Of a DNA stretch of 21,139 nucleotides, positions 6,750-14,652 are shown one piece after another (position 1 is the stretch's first letter; every line of letters starts with the position of its first letter). Source of the stretch: Bacilli bacterium. Lineage in GTDB: Bacteria; Bacillota_I; Bacilli_A; RF39; UBA660. Under the pieces are notes generated by a model. It was not told the DNA's origin. It searched no databases and was given only the letters and a program-made list of their open reading frames with translations. The translations under genes were made by a program, and so were the position numbers. The DNA lies in NCBI GenBank assembly GCA_900766325.1, contig CAAFVA010000029.1, positions 1 to 21,139 on the forward strand, in the 5' to 3' direction.

Positions 6750-8189
6750 ATGAGTTATTTAGATAAAAGTTTAAAGGAAATACATGAGGCTTTAAAAAAT
6801 GGTGAGGTAACATCTAAAGAATTAACAGAAGAATCTCTTAAAAGAGCTCATGAATATCAAGATGAGTTAAATAGCTTTGTAACTATTTTGGATGATGCAA
6901 AAGAAGAAAAGGTAACGGATAATATTTTGTCTGGAATTCCTTGTGCAATAAAAGATAACTTTTCAACAAAAGGAGTTTTAACAACTGCTTCATCAAATAT
7001 TTTATCTGATTACGTTCCGGTTTTTGATGCAACTGCAGTTAGTAAACTAAAAGACGCTGGTGCCGTTATGATTGGTAAAACCGTTCTTGATGAGCTTGCT
7101 ATGGGAGGAACCGGAACAACTGGTCATACTGGTATTGTTAGAAATCCTTGGGATCCTAAAAGAATGATTGGTGGCTCATCTGCTGGTTCGGCATCAGCTG
7201 TTGCTCGTGGTATCGTGCCTTACGCACTAGGTTCTGATACAGGTGATTCAATCCGTAAGCCCGCTGGATATGGTGGCGTGGTAGGCTATAAGCCAACTTA
7301 TGGTTTAGTATCAAGATGGGGATTATTTGCGTTTGCTTCATCATTAGATCACGTCGGTTGTTTTGCTAAAACGGTAGAAGATGCTGCATACGTAATAGAT
7401 AACATAAAAGGAATTGATGAAAAGGACATGACGTCATTCGATTCTTCTGACATTAACATAGTAGAAAACTTAAATAATGACGTTAAAGGAAGAAAATTAT
7501 TTTACATAAAAGAAATAGTTGATAACTTAAAAGATGACAAAGTATACTATGATAATTTTTTAAAGACTTTAGATTACTGTAAGGAATTAGGAATTGAAGT
7601 TGCAGAAGAAAGTATCGATGAGGTCGTATTAAAAGGTATTTATCCATCTTACATGGCAATAAGTTGTGCCGAGGCAACAAGTAATAATTCAAACCTTACT
7701 GGTATTCCTTTTGGAAATAGAAAAGAAGGAAGAACCCCAGATGATGTTATGATTAACACTAGAACCGAAGGTTTTTCAGAGCTAATTAGAAGAAGGTTCG
7801 TTATTGGGTCATTCATTCTTCAAAAAGAAAATCAAGAAAAACTATTTAAAAACGCACAAAGAATAAGAAGGTTAATTGTTGACAAAATGACCGAGTTATT
7901 TAAAAGATATGATGGTTGTATTATGCCAAATGCTGGTTCGATTGCACCATATTTTGATGAAGAACATGATCGTTTATCAGAAAAATATCTTTTACTTGAA
8001 AACCATTTAGCAATTGGTAACTTTGGAGGCTTCCCATCAATTACGATTCCATCAGGCCTTGTTGATAATATGCCCGTTGCAATTAATATAACTGGGCCTA
8101 TCATGAGTGATGATGTTGTGTTTAACATTGCTAAAAAACTAGAAGAAAAAATAGGTTTTGTACCATTAAGCTTAAAGGAGGAAAAGTAG
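6750..8189 (+). CDS. gatA: Asp-tRNA(Asn)/Glu-tRNA(Gln) amidotransferase subunit A
   Basis: An amidase-signature protein of 479 aa that releases ammonia from glutamine for the GatB site. The catalytic triad is visible: Lys68 (in A-I-K-D-N), cis-Ser143 (G-G-S-S) and nucleophile Ser167 (S-D-T-G-D-S-I-R). The spacings 99 and 24 equal those of S. aureus GatA K79/S154/S178. The residue before the nucleophile is Asp166, where GatA proteins usually have Gly (T-G-G-S-I-R), an unusual change in the active-site loop. The ATG follows the gatC stop without a gap. GGAGGTGA at 6735-6742 is the ribosome site, inside the gatC end, so translation is probably coupled. Confidence 0.97.
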   Translation: MSYLDKSLKEIHEALKNGEVTSKELTEESLKRAHEYQDELNSFVTILDDAKEEKVTDNILSGIPCAIKDNFSTKGVLTTASSNILSDYVPVFDATAVSKLKDAGAVMIGKTVLDELAMGGTGTTGHTGIVRNPWDPKRMIGGSSAGSASAVARGIVPYALGSDTGDSIRKPAGYGGVVGYKPTYGLVSRWGLFAFASSLDHVGCFAKTVEDAAYVIDNIKGIDEKDMTSFDSSDINIVENLNNDVKGRKLFYIKEIVDNLKDDKVYYDNFLKTLDYCKELGIEVAEESIDEVVLKGIYPSYMAISCAEATSNNSNLTGIPFGNRKEGRTPDDVMINTRTEGFSELIRRRFVIGSFILQKENQEKLFKNAQRIRRLIVDKMTELFKRYDGCIMPNAGSIAPYFDEEHDRLSEKYLLLENHLAIGNFGGFPSITIPSGLVDNMPVAINITGPIMSDDVVFNIAKKLEEKIGFVPLSLKEEK

Positions 8190-8190
8190 T

Positions 8191-9615
8191 ATGTATAAAG
8201 TAACAATTGGACTAGAAATTCACTGTGAGCTTGAATCAAACTCAAAAGTTTTTTCTCCTGCAATAAATGGCTACACAGAAGCACCAAATAGCCACGTAGC
8301 GTACCAAGACTTAGGTTTTCCAGGTATCTTACCGGTTGCTAATGAAGAGGCTGTTAAAAGGGCTTTAAAGGTGTCTATGGCAATGAATTGCAAAACACCA
8401 GATGAGATAATCTTTGATCGTAAAAACTATTATTATCCTGATTTACCAAAGGGATATCAAATAACTCAGATGACCAAACCAGTTGGTATAGACGGATATG
8501 TTGACATTGATGTAAATGGAGAAATTAAAAGAGTAGACATTCATGATACCCACCTAGAAGAAGATACCGCATCATTAGATCACTATGACACTTATTCATT
8601 AATTGATTATAACCGTTCTGGTATTCCGTTACTTGAAACGGTAACAGAACCATGCTTACATTCTAAGGAAGAGGCTTTAACATTTTTAGAGACGTATCGT
8701 TCTTTAATCGTTTACTGTGGTGTGTCAGAAGCAAGAAGTGATAAAGGACAGATGAGATGTGACGTTAACGTATCACTTTCTGAAACAGAAGAATTAGGAA
8801 ATAAAGTAGAAATTAAAAACATTAACTCGTTTTATAACGTTGGTCGTGCAATTGATTTTGAAATTGAAAGACAAACTGAGATACTTCAAAATGGTGGAGT
8901 AGTAGAACAAGAAACAAGAAGGTTAGATGATGAAACCGGTGAGACTTTCCACATGAGAAGTAAGGTTGATGCGATTGATTATAAATACTTTATTGAACCA
9001 AACATTGCACCAACTCCTGTTACTTGCGAAATGCTAGAGGAAATAAGAAAAACAATTCCTATGCTTCAGCTTGATAGAAAAAGAAAATACATGAATGAGT
9101 ATGGACTTTCAGAGTACGATGCATCAGTTTTAGTAAAATCAAAAGAGGACTCTGATTTCTTCCAAGAGTGTGTTGATGCGGGTGCTGATCCTAAAAAGGC
9201 ATGTAACTGGGTTACTGGAATGCTTATGGGATATTTAAATGAAAATGAAATAACGATAAAAGACGTACCAATAAAACCAGTTATGATAAAAGAATTAATT
9301 GATCTTGTTGACAATAAAACGATATCTTCAAAACAAGCTAAAGAAGTATTTGAATGTATGATAGAAACGGGCAAAGAACCAAACGTAATTGTAAAAGAAA
9401 AAGGTATGATGCAAATTACTGATGATAATGCTATTCATGATGTTGTTATGGAAGTATTAAAAGAAAACGATGAACAAGCAAGAAGTTATAATCCTGAAAA
9501 AACAAGAATGATTGATTTCTTTGTTGGTCAGGTTATGAAAAAGACTCGTGGTAAAGCAAATCCAGCTAAGACAATGGAAATGTTAAAAGAAGAACTTGCT
9601 AATTATAATAAATAA
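8191..9615 (+). CDS. gatB: Asp-tRNA(Asn)/Glu-tRNA(Gln) amidotransferase subunit B
   Basis: A 474-aa GatB with the family opening (I-G-L-E-I-H-C-E-L). A catalytic cradle includes the D-T-H-L-E-E-D-T-A and D-Y-N-R-S-G-I-P-L-L-E segments and K-I-E-I-K-N-I-N-S-F-type helices. A C-terminal YqeY-like tail domain (about 330-474) binds tRNA. GatB activates the side-chain carboxylate of misacylated Asp- or Glu-tRNA with ATP and accepts ammonia from GatA. The ribosome site is AAAGGAGG (8174-8181), within the end of gatA; the start is 1 bp after the gatA stop. It is the last gene of the operon, followed by a strong hairpin. Confidence 0.97.
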   Translation: MYKVTIGLEIHCELESNSKVFSPAINGYTEAPNSHVAYQDLGFPGILPVANEEAVKRALKVSMAMNCKTPDEIIFDRKNYYYPDLPKGYQITQMTKPVGIDGYVDIDVNGEIKRVDIHDTHLEEDTASLDHYDTYSLIDYNRSGIPLLETVTEPCLHSKEEALTFLETYRSLIVYCGVSEARSDKGQMRCDVNVSLSETEELGNKVEIKNINSFYNVGRAIDFEIERQTEILQNGGVVEQETRRLDDETGETFHMRSKVDAIDYKYFIEPNIAPTPVTCEMLEEIRKTIPMLQLDRKRKYMNEYGLSEYDASVLVKSKEDSDFFQECVDAGADPKKACNWVTGMLMGYLNENEITIKDVPIKPVMIKELIDLVDNKTISSKQAKEVFECMIETGKEPNVIVKEKGMMQITDDNAIHDVVMEVLKENDEQARSYNPEKTRMIDFFVGQVMKKTRGKANPAKTMEMLKEELANYNK

Positions 9616-9619
9616 AAAA

Positions 9620-9651
9620 CTCATAAGCATTTTTAACTTATGAGCTTTTTT
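9620..9651. terminator. bidirectional terminator between gatB and the collagen-like gene
   Basis: CTCATAAG (9620-9627) pairs perfectly with CTTATGAG (9637-9644) over a 9-nt loop. There is an A run on the left and T6 on the right, so it can serve both convergent genes. Confidence 0.85.
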
Positions 9652-9652
9652 G

Positions 9653-10573
9653 TTAAAAGATTCGGTTTATAGATACGCTTGCAGAATATAAATCATTTGG
9701 TACTAAATCAAAATCAATGCCAGATGTGTTGATTAGTCTATAGCTTGCACCAGGAAGTGCTTCGAATATTGCGTTACCGCTAATTGTTCCGGTATCGCAG
9801 CAAGGAAGTTTGTTGTGAGTAGAAGAGTGAGCTATTAACACATCATTAGGCCAGAATTGGTGAAGTTCTATACCAAGTGTTTTTGGTTCACAGTCTTGTT
9901 CGCCATTATTCTTATTCCTTACGTTTACCCACCAATGCATAGCATATATACCAGCTTCAGGGATTGAGAAATCACCAGTTGCAGGATTATATGTTATTTT
10001 ATTTGAAATGTTTGTAGTTTGGAATAGTAATGGAGTTTGTGCAGGAACTGTTGTATTGGTTTCATCATGAACCATTGCATAACTGTCTAATGTAGTTCCA
10101 GGCCCTGCAGGACCGGTAGGTCCAGTTGCTCCTGTTGCTCCGGTAGCACCAGTAGGACCAGTAACACCTTGAGGACCGGTAGCACCAGTAGGTCCAGTTA
10201 CACCTTGAGCACCAGTAGCACCAGTAGGGCCGGTTACGCCTTGAGGACCGGTAGCGCCAGTAGGTCCAGTTACACCTTGAGGACCGGTAGCGCCAGTAGG
10301 ACCAGTAACACCTTGAGGACCGGTTACACCTTGAGCACCAGTAGCACCAGTAGGGCCGGTTACGCCTTGAGGCCCAGTAGCACCAGTAGGTCCAGTTACG
10401 CCTTGAGGACCAGTTGCGCCAGTAGGCCCAGTAGCACCTCTTGGCCCGGCAGGTCCGGTAGGGCCTGTACAATCATTTACCAAGCATTTTATAACTTCGC
10501 ATAAGCAGTCGTCTTTTTTGCATGGTTTTTTAATTATTTCGTTTAAGTTTAGATTTTCTATATCGTTATTCAT
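9653..10573 (-). CDS. collagen-like protein with C-terminal BclA/C1q-type domain
   Basis: A 306-aa surface-type protein. Residues 1-36 form a Cys-rich leader (Cys18, 23, 25, 30, 35) without a classical signal peptide. Residues 37-159 are 41 uninterrupted Gly-X-Y triplets, mostly a 12-residue unit G-P-T-G-A-T-G-P-Q-G-V-T. Residues 160-306 resemble the globular C-terminal domain of Bacillus BclA-type exosporium glycoproteins, which trimerises; the many Thr in Y positions are potential glycosylation sites. I start at the ATG 10571-10573 because AAAGGAGG lies 12 nt upstream; a longer frame to 10618 would run through that ribosome site. The spacing is rather long. The CotF-like genes elsewhere in the window support a spore-surface role, but a vegetative surface role is possible. 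Confidence 0.85.
   Translation of the reverse strand: MNNDIENLNLNEIIKKPCKKDDCLCEVIKCLVNDCTGPTGPAGPRGATGPTGATGPQGVTGPTGATGPQGVTGPTGATGAQGVTGPQGVTGPTGATGPQGVTGPTGATGPQGVTGPTGATGAQGVTGPTGATGPQGVTGPTGATGATGATGPTGPAGPGTTLDSYAMVHDETNTTVPAQTPLLFQTTNISNKITYNPATGDFSIPEAGIYAMHWWVNVRNKNNGEQDCEPKTLGIELHQFWPNDVLIAHSSTHNKLPCCDTGTISGNAIFEALPGASYRLINTSGIDFDLVPNDLYSASVSINRIF
10097..10465 (-). repeat. Gly-X-Y tandem repeat tract, 36-bp unit
   Basis: DNA encoding the 41 collagen triplets. The basic period is 9 bp and the higher-order unit is 36 bp, with several near-identical copies, some with GAQ instead of GPQ and some units shortened. Such tracts change length by slippage or recombination. Confidence 0.9.
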
Positions 10574-10692
10574 CTTTATTTTTTTCCTCCTTTCAATACT
10601 AGAGTATGTTGGTAACAAAAATATGACCGAGCGAATATAATATAGGTTATAGTACTTTGGTTATATAACACATATGATTTTTGTTTATATAA

Positions 10693-10722
10693 TTGACATT
10701 TAATCGTGAAACAAGTTAAAAT
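10693..10722 (+). promoter_or_regulatory. sigma-A promoter of the SDR/rubredoxin operon
   Basis: Perfect TTGACA (10693-10698), 18-bp spacer, TAAAAT (10717-10722), 27 bp upstream of the start codon. Confidence 0.75.
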
Positions 10723-10749
10723 AAGATTAGAAAAATATGGAGGTGTGAT

Positions 10750-11493
10750 ATGTTAGAAGGTAAAGTTGCCGTTGTAACCGGTGGTACAAGAGGAATTGGT
10801 TTTGCAACGGTTAAGAAGTTTTTAGAAAACCATGCAAAGGTAGTTCTTTTTGGTTCTAAAGAAGAAAGCGTAAAAAAAGCGGTAGAAGGATTAAAAAAGA
10901 TTGATGAAGGTTATGATGTTATCGGTTTTTATCCTAATTTAAACGATTTAAACGAGTTAGAAAATGTATTTAATGAAATAAAAAAACGATATGAAAAAAT
11001 TGATATTTTGGTAAATAACGCTGGCATAAGTGCAAGAGATAGCATCTATGATTATAAGCAAGAAGATTTTAACAAGATTATTAACTTAAACGTTAATGCG
11101 GTATTTAACTGTACTAAAGCTGTTTGTAAAATCATGAAAGAGCAAGGTGGAGGTGTTATTTTAAATACTAGTTCAATGGTTAGTATATATGGTCAAGCAA
11201 CAGGTTGTGGATATCCTGCTAGTAAGTTTGCCGTAAATGGTCTTACAAAGTCCCTTGCAAGAGAACTAGGACCTGATAACATTAGGGTAAACGCTGTTGC
11301 TCCGGGAGTTATTTATACCGACATGATGAAGGACGTACCAGAAGAATTAATAAAACCGGTTATCGCTGGAATACCACTTGGAAGAATAGGTCAGCCAGAA
11401 GACATTGCAAACGCATTTTTGTTTTTAGCAAGTGACATGGCAAGTTACGTAACTGGTGAGATTTTATCAGTTGATGGGGCAGCAAGGAGTTAA
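10750..11493 (+). CDS. short-chain dehydrogenase/reductase, FabG-type
   Basis: A classical SDR of 247 aa. It has the cofactor motif T10-G-G-T-R-G-I-G17, N-N-A-G at 89-92, and catalytic Ser142, Tyr155 and Lys159 (Y-P-A-S-K), with a C-terminal F-L-A-S-D-M-A-S-Y-V-T-G-E-I-L-x-V-D-G signature. Length and motifs fit 3-oxoacyl-ACP reductase (FabG). No fatty-acid genes are adjacent, however, and the partner gene is a flavin-reductase/rubredoxin, so another carbonyl substrate is as likely. The ribosome site GGAGGTG (10739-10745) lies 4 nt before ATG. It is the first gene of a two-gene operon. Confidence 0.9.
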   Translation: MLEGKVAVVTGGTRGIGFATVKKFLENHAKVVLFGSKEESVKKAVEGLKKIDEGYDVIGFYPNLNDLNELENVFNEIKKRYEKIDILVNNAGISARDSIYDYKQEDFNKIINLNVNAVFNCTKAVCKIMKEQGGGVILNTSSMVSIYGQATGCGYPASKFAVNGLTKSLARELGPDNIRVNAVAPGVIYTDMMKDVPEELIKPVIAGIPLGRIGQPEDIANAFLFLASDMASYVTGEILSVDGAARS

Positions 11494-11495
11494 AA

Positions 11496-12140
11496 ATGGA
11501 CAAGAAAGTTTTAAGAAATTTATCATACGGTGTATACGTTGTAACAAGTAAAGATAATGATAGAAACGTAGGTTGTGTTGCAAACAGCGTGATGCAAGTA
11601 ACTTCAAATCCGATGATGGTTGCAGTAAGTATAAATCATGATAATTACACTAATTCTTGCGTCAAAAAGAGTGGAAAATTTGTTGTTTCAATTTTAAAAG
11701 AAGATAGTGATGCAAAAATAATCGGTGAGTTTGGTTTCAAATCAAGCCGTGATACTGATAAATTTAAAAATATAAATTATAATATGGTAGATAATCTTGC
11801 GGTAATTAATGATTCTTGTGGATATCTTATTTGTGAGGTAATAGATCAAATGGAAACAAATACTCATACGGTGTTTTTAGCGGAAATAACAAATGCTGAT
11901 GGTTATACTGATGATAATCCAATGACTTATAAATACTATCATGAAAAGTTAAAGGGAACGTCTCCTAAAAATGCTCCAACATATCAAGAAGAGTCTAAAT
12001 CGGAAGATGTTTCTGAAAAAAAGGTCCAAAGATGGCGTTGCAAGATATGTGGTTACATCTACGAAGGAGAAGAACTTCCTTCTGACTTTATATGTCCAAT
12101 ATGTGGAAGGCCCGCAAGTGAGTTTGAAAGAATTGATTAA
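11496..12140 (+). CDS. flavin reductase-like domain fused to rubredoxin (Hrb-type)
   Basis: A 214-aa electron carrier. Residues 1-155 form a flavin-reductase-like FMN-binding domain (L-S-Y-G-V-Y-V-V-T-S opening, A-N-S-V-M-Q-V-T segment). Residues 175-214 are a rubredoxin domain with Cys182-x-x-Cys185 and Cys200-x-x-Cys203 for one iron. The domain order equals the high-molecular-weight rubredoxin (Hrb) of Moorella, which passes electrons from NAD(P)H to flavodiiron proteins in oxygen or NO detoxification. This suggests an anaerobic or microaerobic host. The ribosome site AAGGAG lies within the last codons of the SDR gene; the genes are separated by 2 bp. A terminator follows at once. Confidence 0.92.
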   Translation: MDKKVLRNLSYGVYVVTSKDNDRNVGCVANSVMQVTSNPMMVAVSINHDNYTNSCVKKSGKFVVSILKEDSDAKIIGEFGFKSSRDTDKFKNINYNMVDNLAVINDSCGYLICEVIDQMETNTHTVFLAEITNADGYTDDNPMTYKYYHEKLKGTSPKNAPTYQEESKSEDVSEKKVQRWRCKICGYIYEGEELPSDFICPICGRPASEFERID

Positions 12141-12162
12141 CTAGCCTAATGCTAGTTTTTTT
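12139..12162 (+). terminator. terminator of the SDR/rubredoxin operon
   Basis: AACTAGC (12139-12145) pairs with GCTAGTT (12151-12157) over CTAAT, then T5. The stem begins within the stop codon. Confidence 0.82.
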
Positions 12163-12203
12163 CGTGTTAAAATGTTATATTAATAAAGAGGTGATTACTT
12201 TAT

Positions 12204-13442
12204 ATGTATGACGTTACTATAATAGGTGCCGGAGCATCTGGTGTTATGTGTGCTTTAGCTCTAAAAGAAAAAAATAAGAATTTAAAGGTGTTATTACTTG
12301 AGAAAAACGATAAGTTAGGTAAAAAACTTTCCATAACAGGCAATGGTCGTTGCAACTTAGGAAACATAAATAATGATATTTCTAATTTTAATAGTGAGTC
12401 AGATTTAAGTGGTTTTAAAAGATTACTTGAAATAGATGATTTTGATTTCTTAGACGTGTTAGATAATACAGATGATAAAAAAAGTTATTATGATTATTTA
12501 ATTCGTTTTGGTATTTTAATAACAAATGAAAAAGAATATCTATATCCATACTCAATGCAGGCTATAAGTGTTTGTAAATCTTTTGAAAGATACTTAAAAT
12601 TTCTAAACGTAGAGGTAAAGTATAATTATGACGTTTTAAAGGTTTCTAAAAATGAAAATACTTTTATTATAAATGATGATATAAAAAGTAAAATGGTTGT
12701 TATTGCAACCGGTGGTAAATCGTATCCAAAAACTGGTTCTACTGGATTTGGCTATGACGTATTAAAAAGTTTTGGACATACCATTACTGATTTATACCCT
12801 TCTTTAACATATCTTAAAACCGATTATAAATACATTAAAGAATTGCAGGGAGTAAGAGTAAACGCGGTAGCTAATTTAAGTATTGATGGATGGATAGAAA
12901 AAACAGAAGAAGGTCAGGTTCAATTTACCCGTGATGCGTTATCTGGGATATGTATATTCAACTTATCAAGAAACGTTAAAAAGTATTTAAATAAAAACAA
13001 AACGGTTAAAATAATAATGGATTTAGTACCGGATTATAGTAATTTTGAATTACAAAATTATATAACAAGTTTCTCCTCATACAAGCTTCAAGATGCATTA
13101 TCATGCATTATAAATAATAAACTAGCTATAGCAATTGCAAAAGAATTAAAATCTGCTAATAAATTGGTAAAAGAATTAACTAAGAACGAGCTTGAGGGTG
13201 TTTGCTTTAACATTAAGAACATGTATTTTGACATAACAGATACAGGTGATTTTAATACGGCACAAGTAACTAGTGGAGGCGTTGTGTTAGACGAATTCAC
13301 AAAAGACTTAGAGTCAACTAAATGTAAAGGATTATACGCGATTGGAGAAGTGTTAGACGTTGATGGTAAATGTGGTGGATATAACCTTTCTTGGGCATTT
13401 ACTAGTGCTATAATAGCAGCAAATGATATTTCAAGAAGATAA
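12204..13442 (+). CDS. NAD(P)/FAD-dependent oxidoreductase, HI0933/BaiN family
   Basis: A 412-aa flavoprotein. It has the FAD motif G8-A-G-A-S-G13, then a K-L-G-K-K-L-S-I-T-G-N-G-R-C-N-L segment and, in the middle, A-T-G-G-K-S-Y-P-K-T-G-S-T-G. The C-terminus carries the G-L-Y-A-I-G-E-V-L-D-V-D-G-x-C-G-G-Y-N-L-x-W-A family signature. These are diagnostic of the HI0933 (YhiN) family, which includes BaiN-type reductases; the substrate here cannot be inferred. The start is supported by AAGAGGTGA (12186-12194), 9 nt upstream. It stands between a terminator and the separately promoted yerB-like gene, so it is probably monocistronic. Confidence 0.92.
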   Translation: MYDVTIIGAGASGVMCALALKEKNKNLKVLLLEKNDKLGKKLSITGNGRCNLGNINNDISNFNSESDLSGFKRLLEIDDFDFLDVLDNTDDKKSYYDYLIRFGILITNEKEYLYPYSMQAISVCKSFERYLKFLNVEVKYNYDVLKVSKNENTFIINDDIKSKMVVIATGGKSYPKTGSTGFGYDVLKSFGHTITDLYPSLTYLKTDYKYIKELQGVRVNAVANLSIDGWIEKTEEGQVQFTRDALSGICIFNLSRNVKKYLNKNKTVKIIMDLVPDYSNFELQNYITSFSSYKLQDALSCIINNKLAIAIAKELKSANKLVKELTKNELEGVCFNIKNMYFDITDTGDFNTAQVTSGGVVLDEFTKDLESTKCKGLYAIGEVLDVDGKCGGYNLSWAFTSAIIAANDISRR

Positions 13443-13470
13443 ATGATTAAAAATCATATATCTTTTTTGA

Positions 13471-13499
13471 TTGTTTAATAAATTAATTGATAGTATAAT
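13471..13499 (+). promoter_or_regulatory. promoter of the DUF3048 gene
   Basis: TTGTTT (13471-13476), 17-bp spacer, perfect TATAAT (13494-13499), 27 bp before ATG. Confidence 0.65.
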
Positions 13500-13526
13500 A
13501 ATATTATAAAGAATAGGAGAATTAAC

Positions 13527-14603
13527 ATGAGTAAGGAAAAGAAAAGAAGAAAGCTACGACTTAATAAAAAGGCAAAAATTATAATTGTTGTTTTACTATT
13601 AATCGTTATAGGAGTATTAGCGTTTGTTTTGCTAACTCAAGATAAAAAAAGCGATAAAGAAACTCCAAAAGAGAAAAAAGAAATAACAGAAGAAGAAAAA
13701 AAGATCCAAATAGTTGATTTGTCATCTAACTCTAGACCATATGCGGTAATGATTAATAATAATAAATCTGTGTGGGGATACCAAGCGGGGCTTCAAGATG
13801 CATACATAACATATGAAATGATCGTAGAGGGTGGAATAACCAGAATGATGGCTTTATTTAGGGATAAGAATACGGCAAGGATTGCATCGGTAAGAAGTTC
13901 AAGACACTATTACTTGGATTACGTTTTAGAAAATGATGCAATATACGCTCATATAGGATGGAGCCCTCAGGCGCAAAGTGATATAAGAACTTTAGGAATT
14001 GATATTATTAATGCTGATAACAGTAGTGCTTTTACTTGGGATAGTGCTTTAAGAAACATAGCAAGAGAACATCGTGCATATACTACCATGGAAAAATTAA
14101 AATCCGTAGCAGAAAAGAAAGGTTATAGAACAACTACTGATCAAGATTTACTTTTAACTTATCAGGCAGACCCACTTAATTTATCCAGTTATGAAGGAGC
14201 TATTCCTGCAAACACGGTTAGAATACCATATTCATCAAGTCATTTAACAAGTTATTCTTATGATTCTGAAAGTAAAGTTTATAGAAGGTATCAAAATCAT
14301 ACGGAGCATAAAGATTATGTTACAGGTGAACAATATACCGCAAAAAACATAATAACTTATAAAGTCCATAACTACACTTTAAATGATGGATACTCTGGCG
14401 GAAGACAAGGATTGAATAACATTGGAAGTGGGGAAGGATATTATATATCGGAAGGTTATGCGATTCCAATTACTTGGGAAAAATCATCTCGTTCTAGTCA
14501 AACGGTGTATAAGGTGGCCTCAACCGGCGAAGAATTAGTTGTAAACGATGGTAATACTTTTATTCAAATACAACCGGATAGTCAAGCTTTAACAATAGAA
14601 TAG
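13527..14603 (+). CDS. DUF3048 (YerB-like) membrane-anchored protein
   Basis: A 358-aa protein. A very basic N-terminus (Lys/Arg-rich, 1-16) precedes one transmembrane segment (about 17-37). A Lys/Glu-rich linker (to about 62) follows, then an extracytoplasmic domain with DUF3048 features: R-P-Y-A-V-M-I-N-N, a G-I-T-R-M-M-A-L-F segment and I-A-S-V-R-S-S-R. There is no lipobox Cys, so it is membrane-anchored rather than a lipoprotein as in B. subtilis YerB. The family's function is unknown to me, with a cell-envelope role suspected. Ribosome site AGGAGA lies at 13515-13520. Its transcript probably ends at the hairpin 14609-14652, which also contains the start of the next gene. Confidence 0.9.
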   Translation: MSKEKKRRKLRLNKKAKIIIVVLLLIVIGVLAFVLLTQDKKSDKETPKEKKEITEEEKKIQIVDLSSNSRPYAVMINNNKSVWGYQAGLQDAYITYEMIVEGGITRMMALFRDKNTARIASVRSSRHYYLDYVLENDAIYAHIGWSPQAQSDIRTLGIDIINADNSSAFTWDSALRNIAREHRAYTTMEKLKSVAEKKGYRTTTDQDLLLTYQADPLNLSSYEGAIPANTVRIPYSSSHLTSYSYDSESKVYRRYQNHTEHKDYVTGEQYTAKNIITYKVHNYTLNDGYSGGRQGLNNIGSGEGYYISEGYAIPITWEKSSRSSQTVYKVASTGEELVVNDGNTFIQIQPDSQALTIE

Positions 14604-14608
14604 CACAT

Positions 14609-14652
14609 AAAAAAAGGCATATAATTATTTAGGTGGTTATATGTCTTTTTTT
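14609..14652 (+). terminator. 16-bp terminator hairpin containing the ribosome site and start codon of the DUF368 gene
   Basis: A7-GGCATATAA (14609-14624) pairs with TTATATGTC-T7 (14637-14652) with a single G-U pair. The 12-nt loop ends in AGGTGG, the ribosome-binding site of the next gene, and its ATG (14641-14643) is in the 3' arm. The run of seven T makes it a credible intrinsic terminator. Confidence 0.8.

Noticed and set aside
10097..10465. Regular 36-bp repeats resembling a CRISPR array
   Set aside because: There are no unique spacers. The repeats are contiguous, in frame and encode Gly-X-Y triplets.
10065..10504. Long open frames overlapping the collagen gene in other frames on both strands
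   Set aside because: They are produced by the 9/36-bp periodicity of the Gly-X-Y repeat, which excludes stops in several frames. They lack ribosome sites and have Ser/Thr/Arg or Tyr/Trp/Arg low-complexity translations.
13443..13457. Hairpin after the HI0933-type gene as a terminator
   Set aside because: ATGATT/AATCAT is only six AT-rich pairs with a three-base loop, and the T run is offset by several bases. It is too weak to call.
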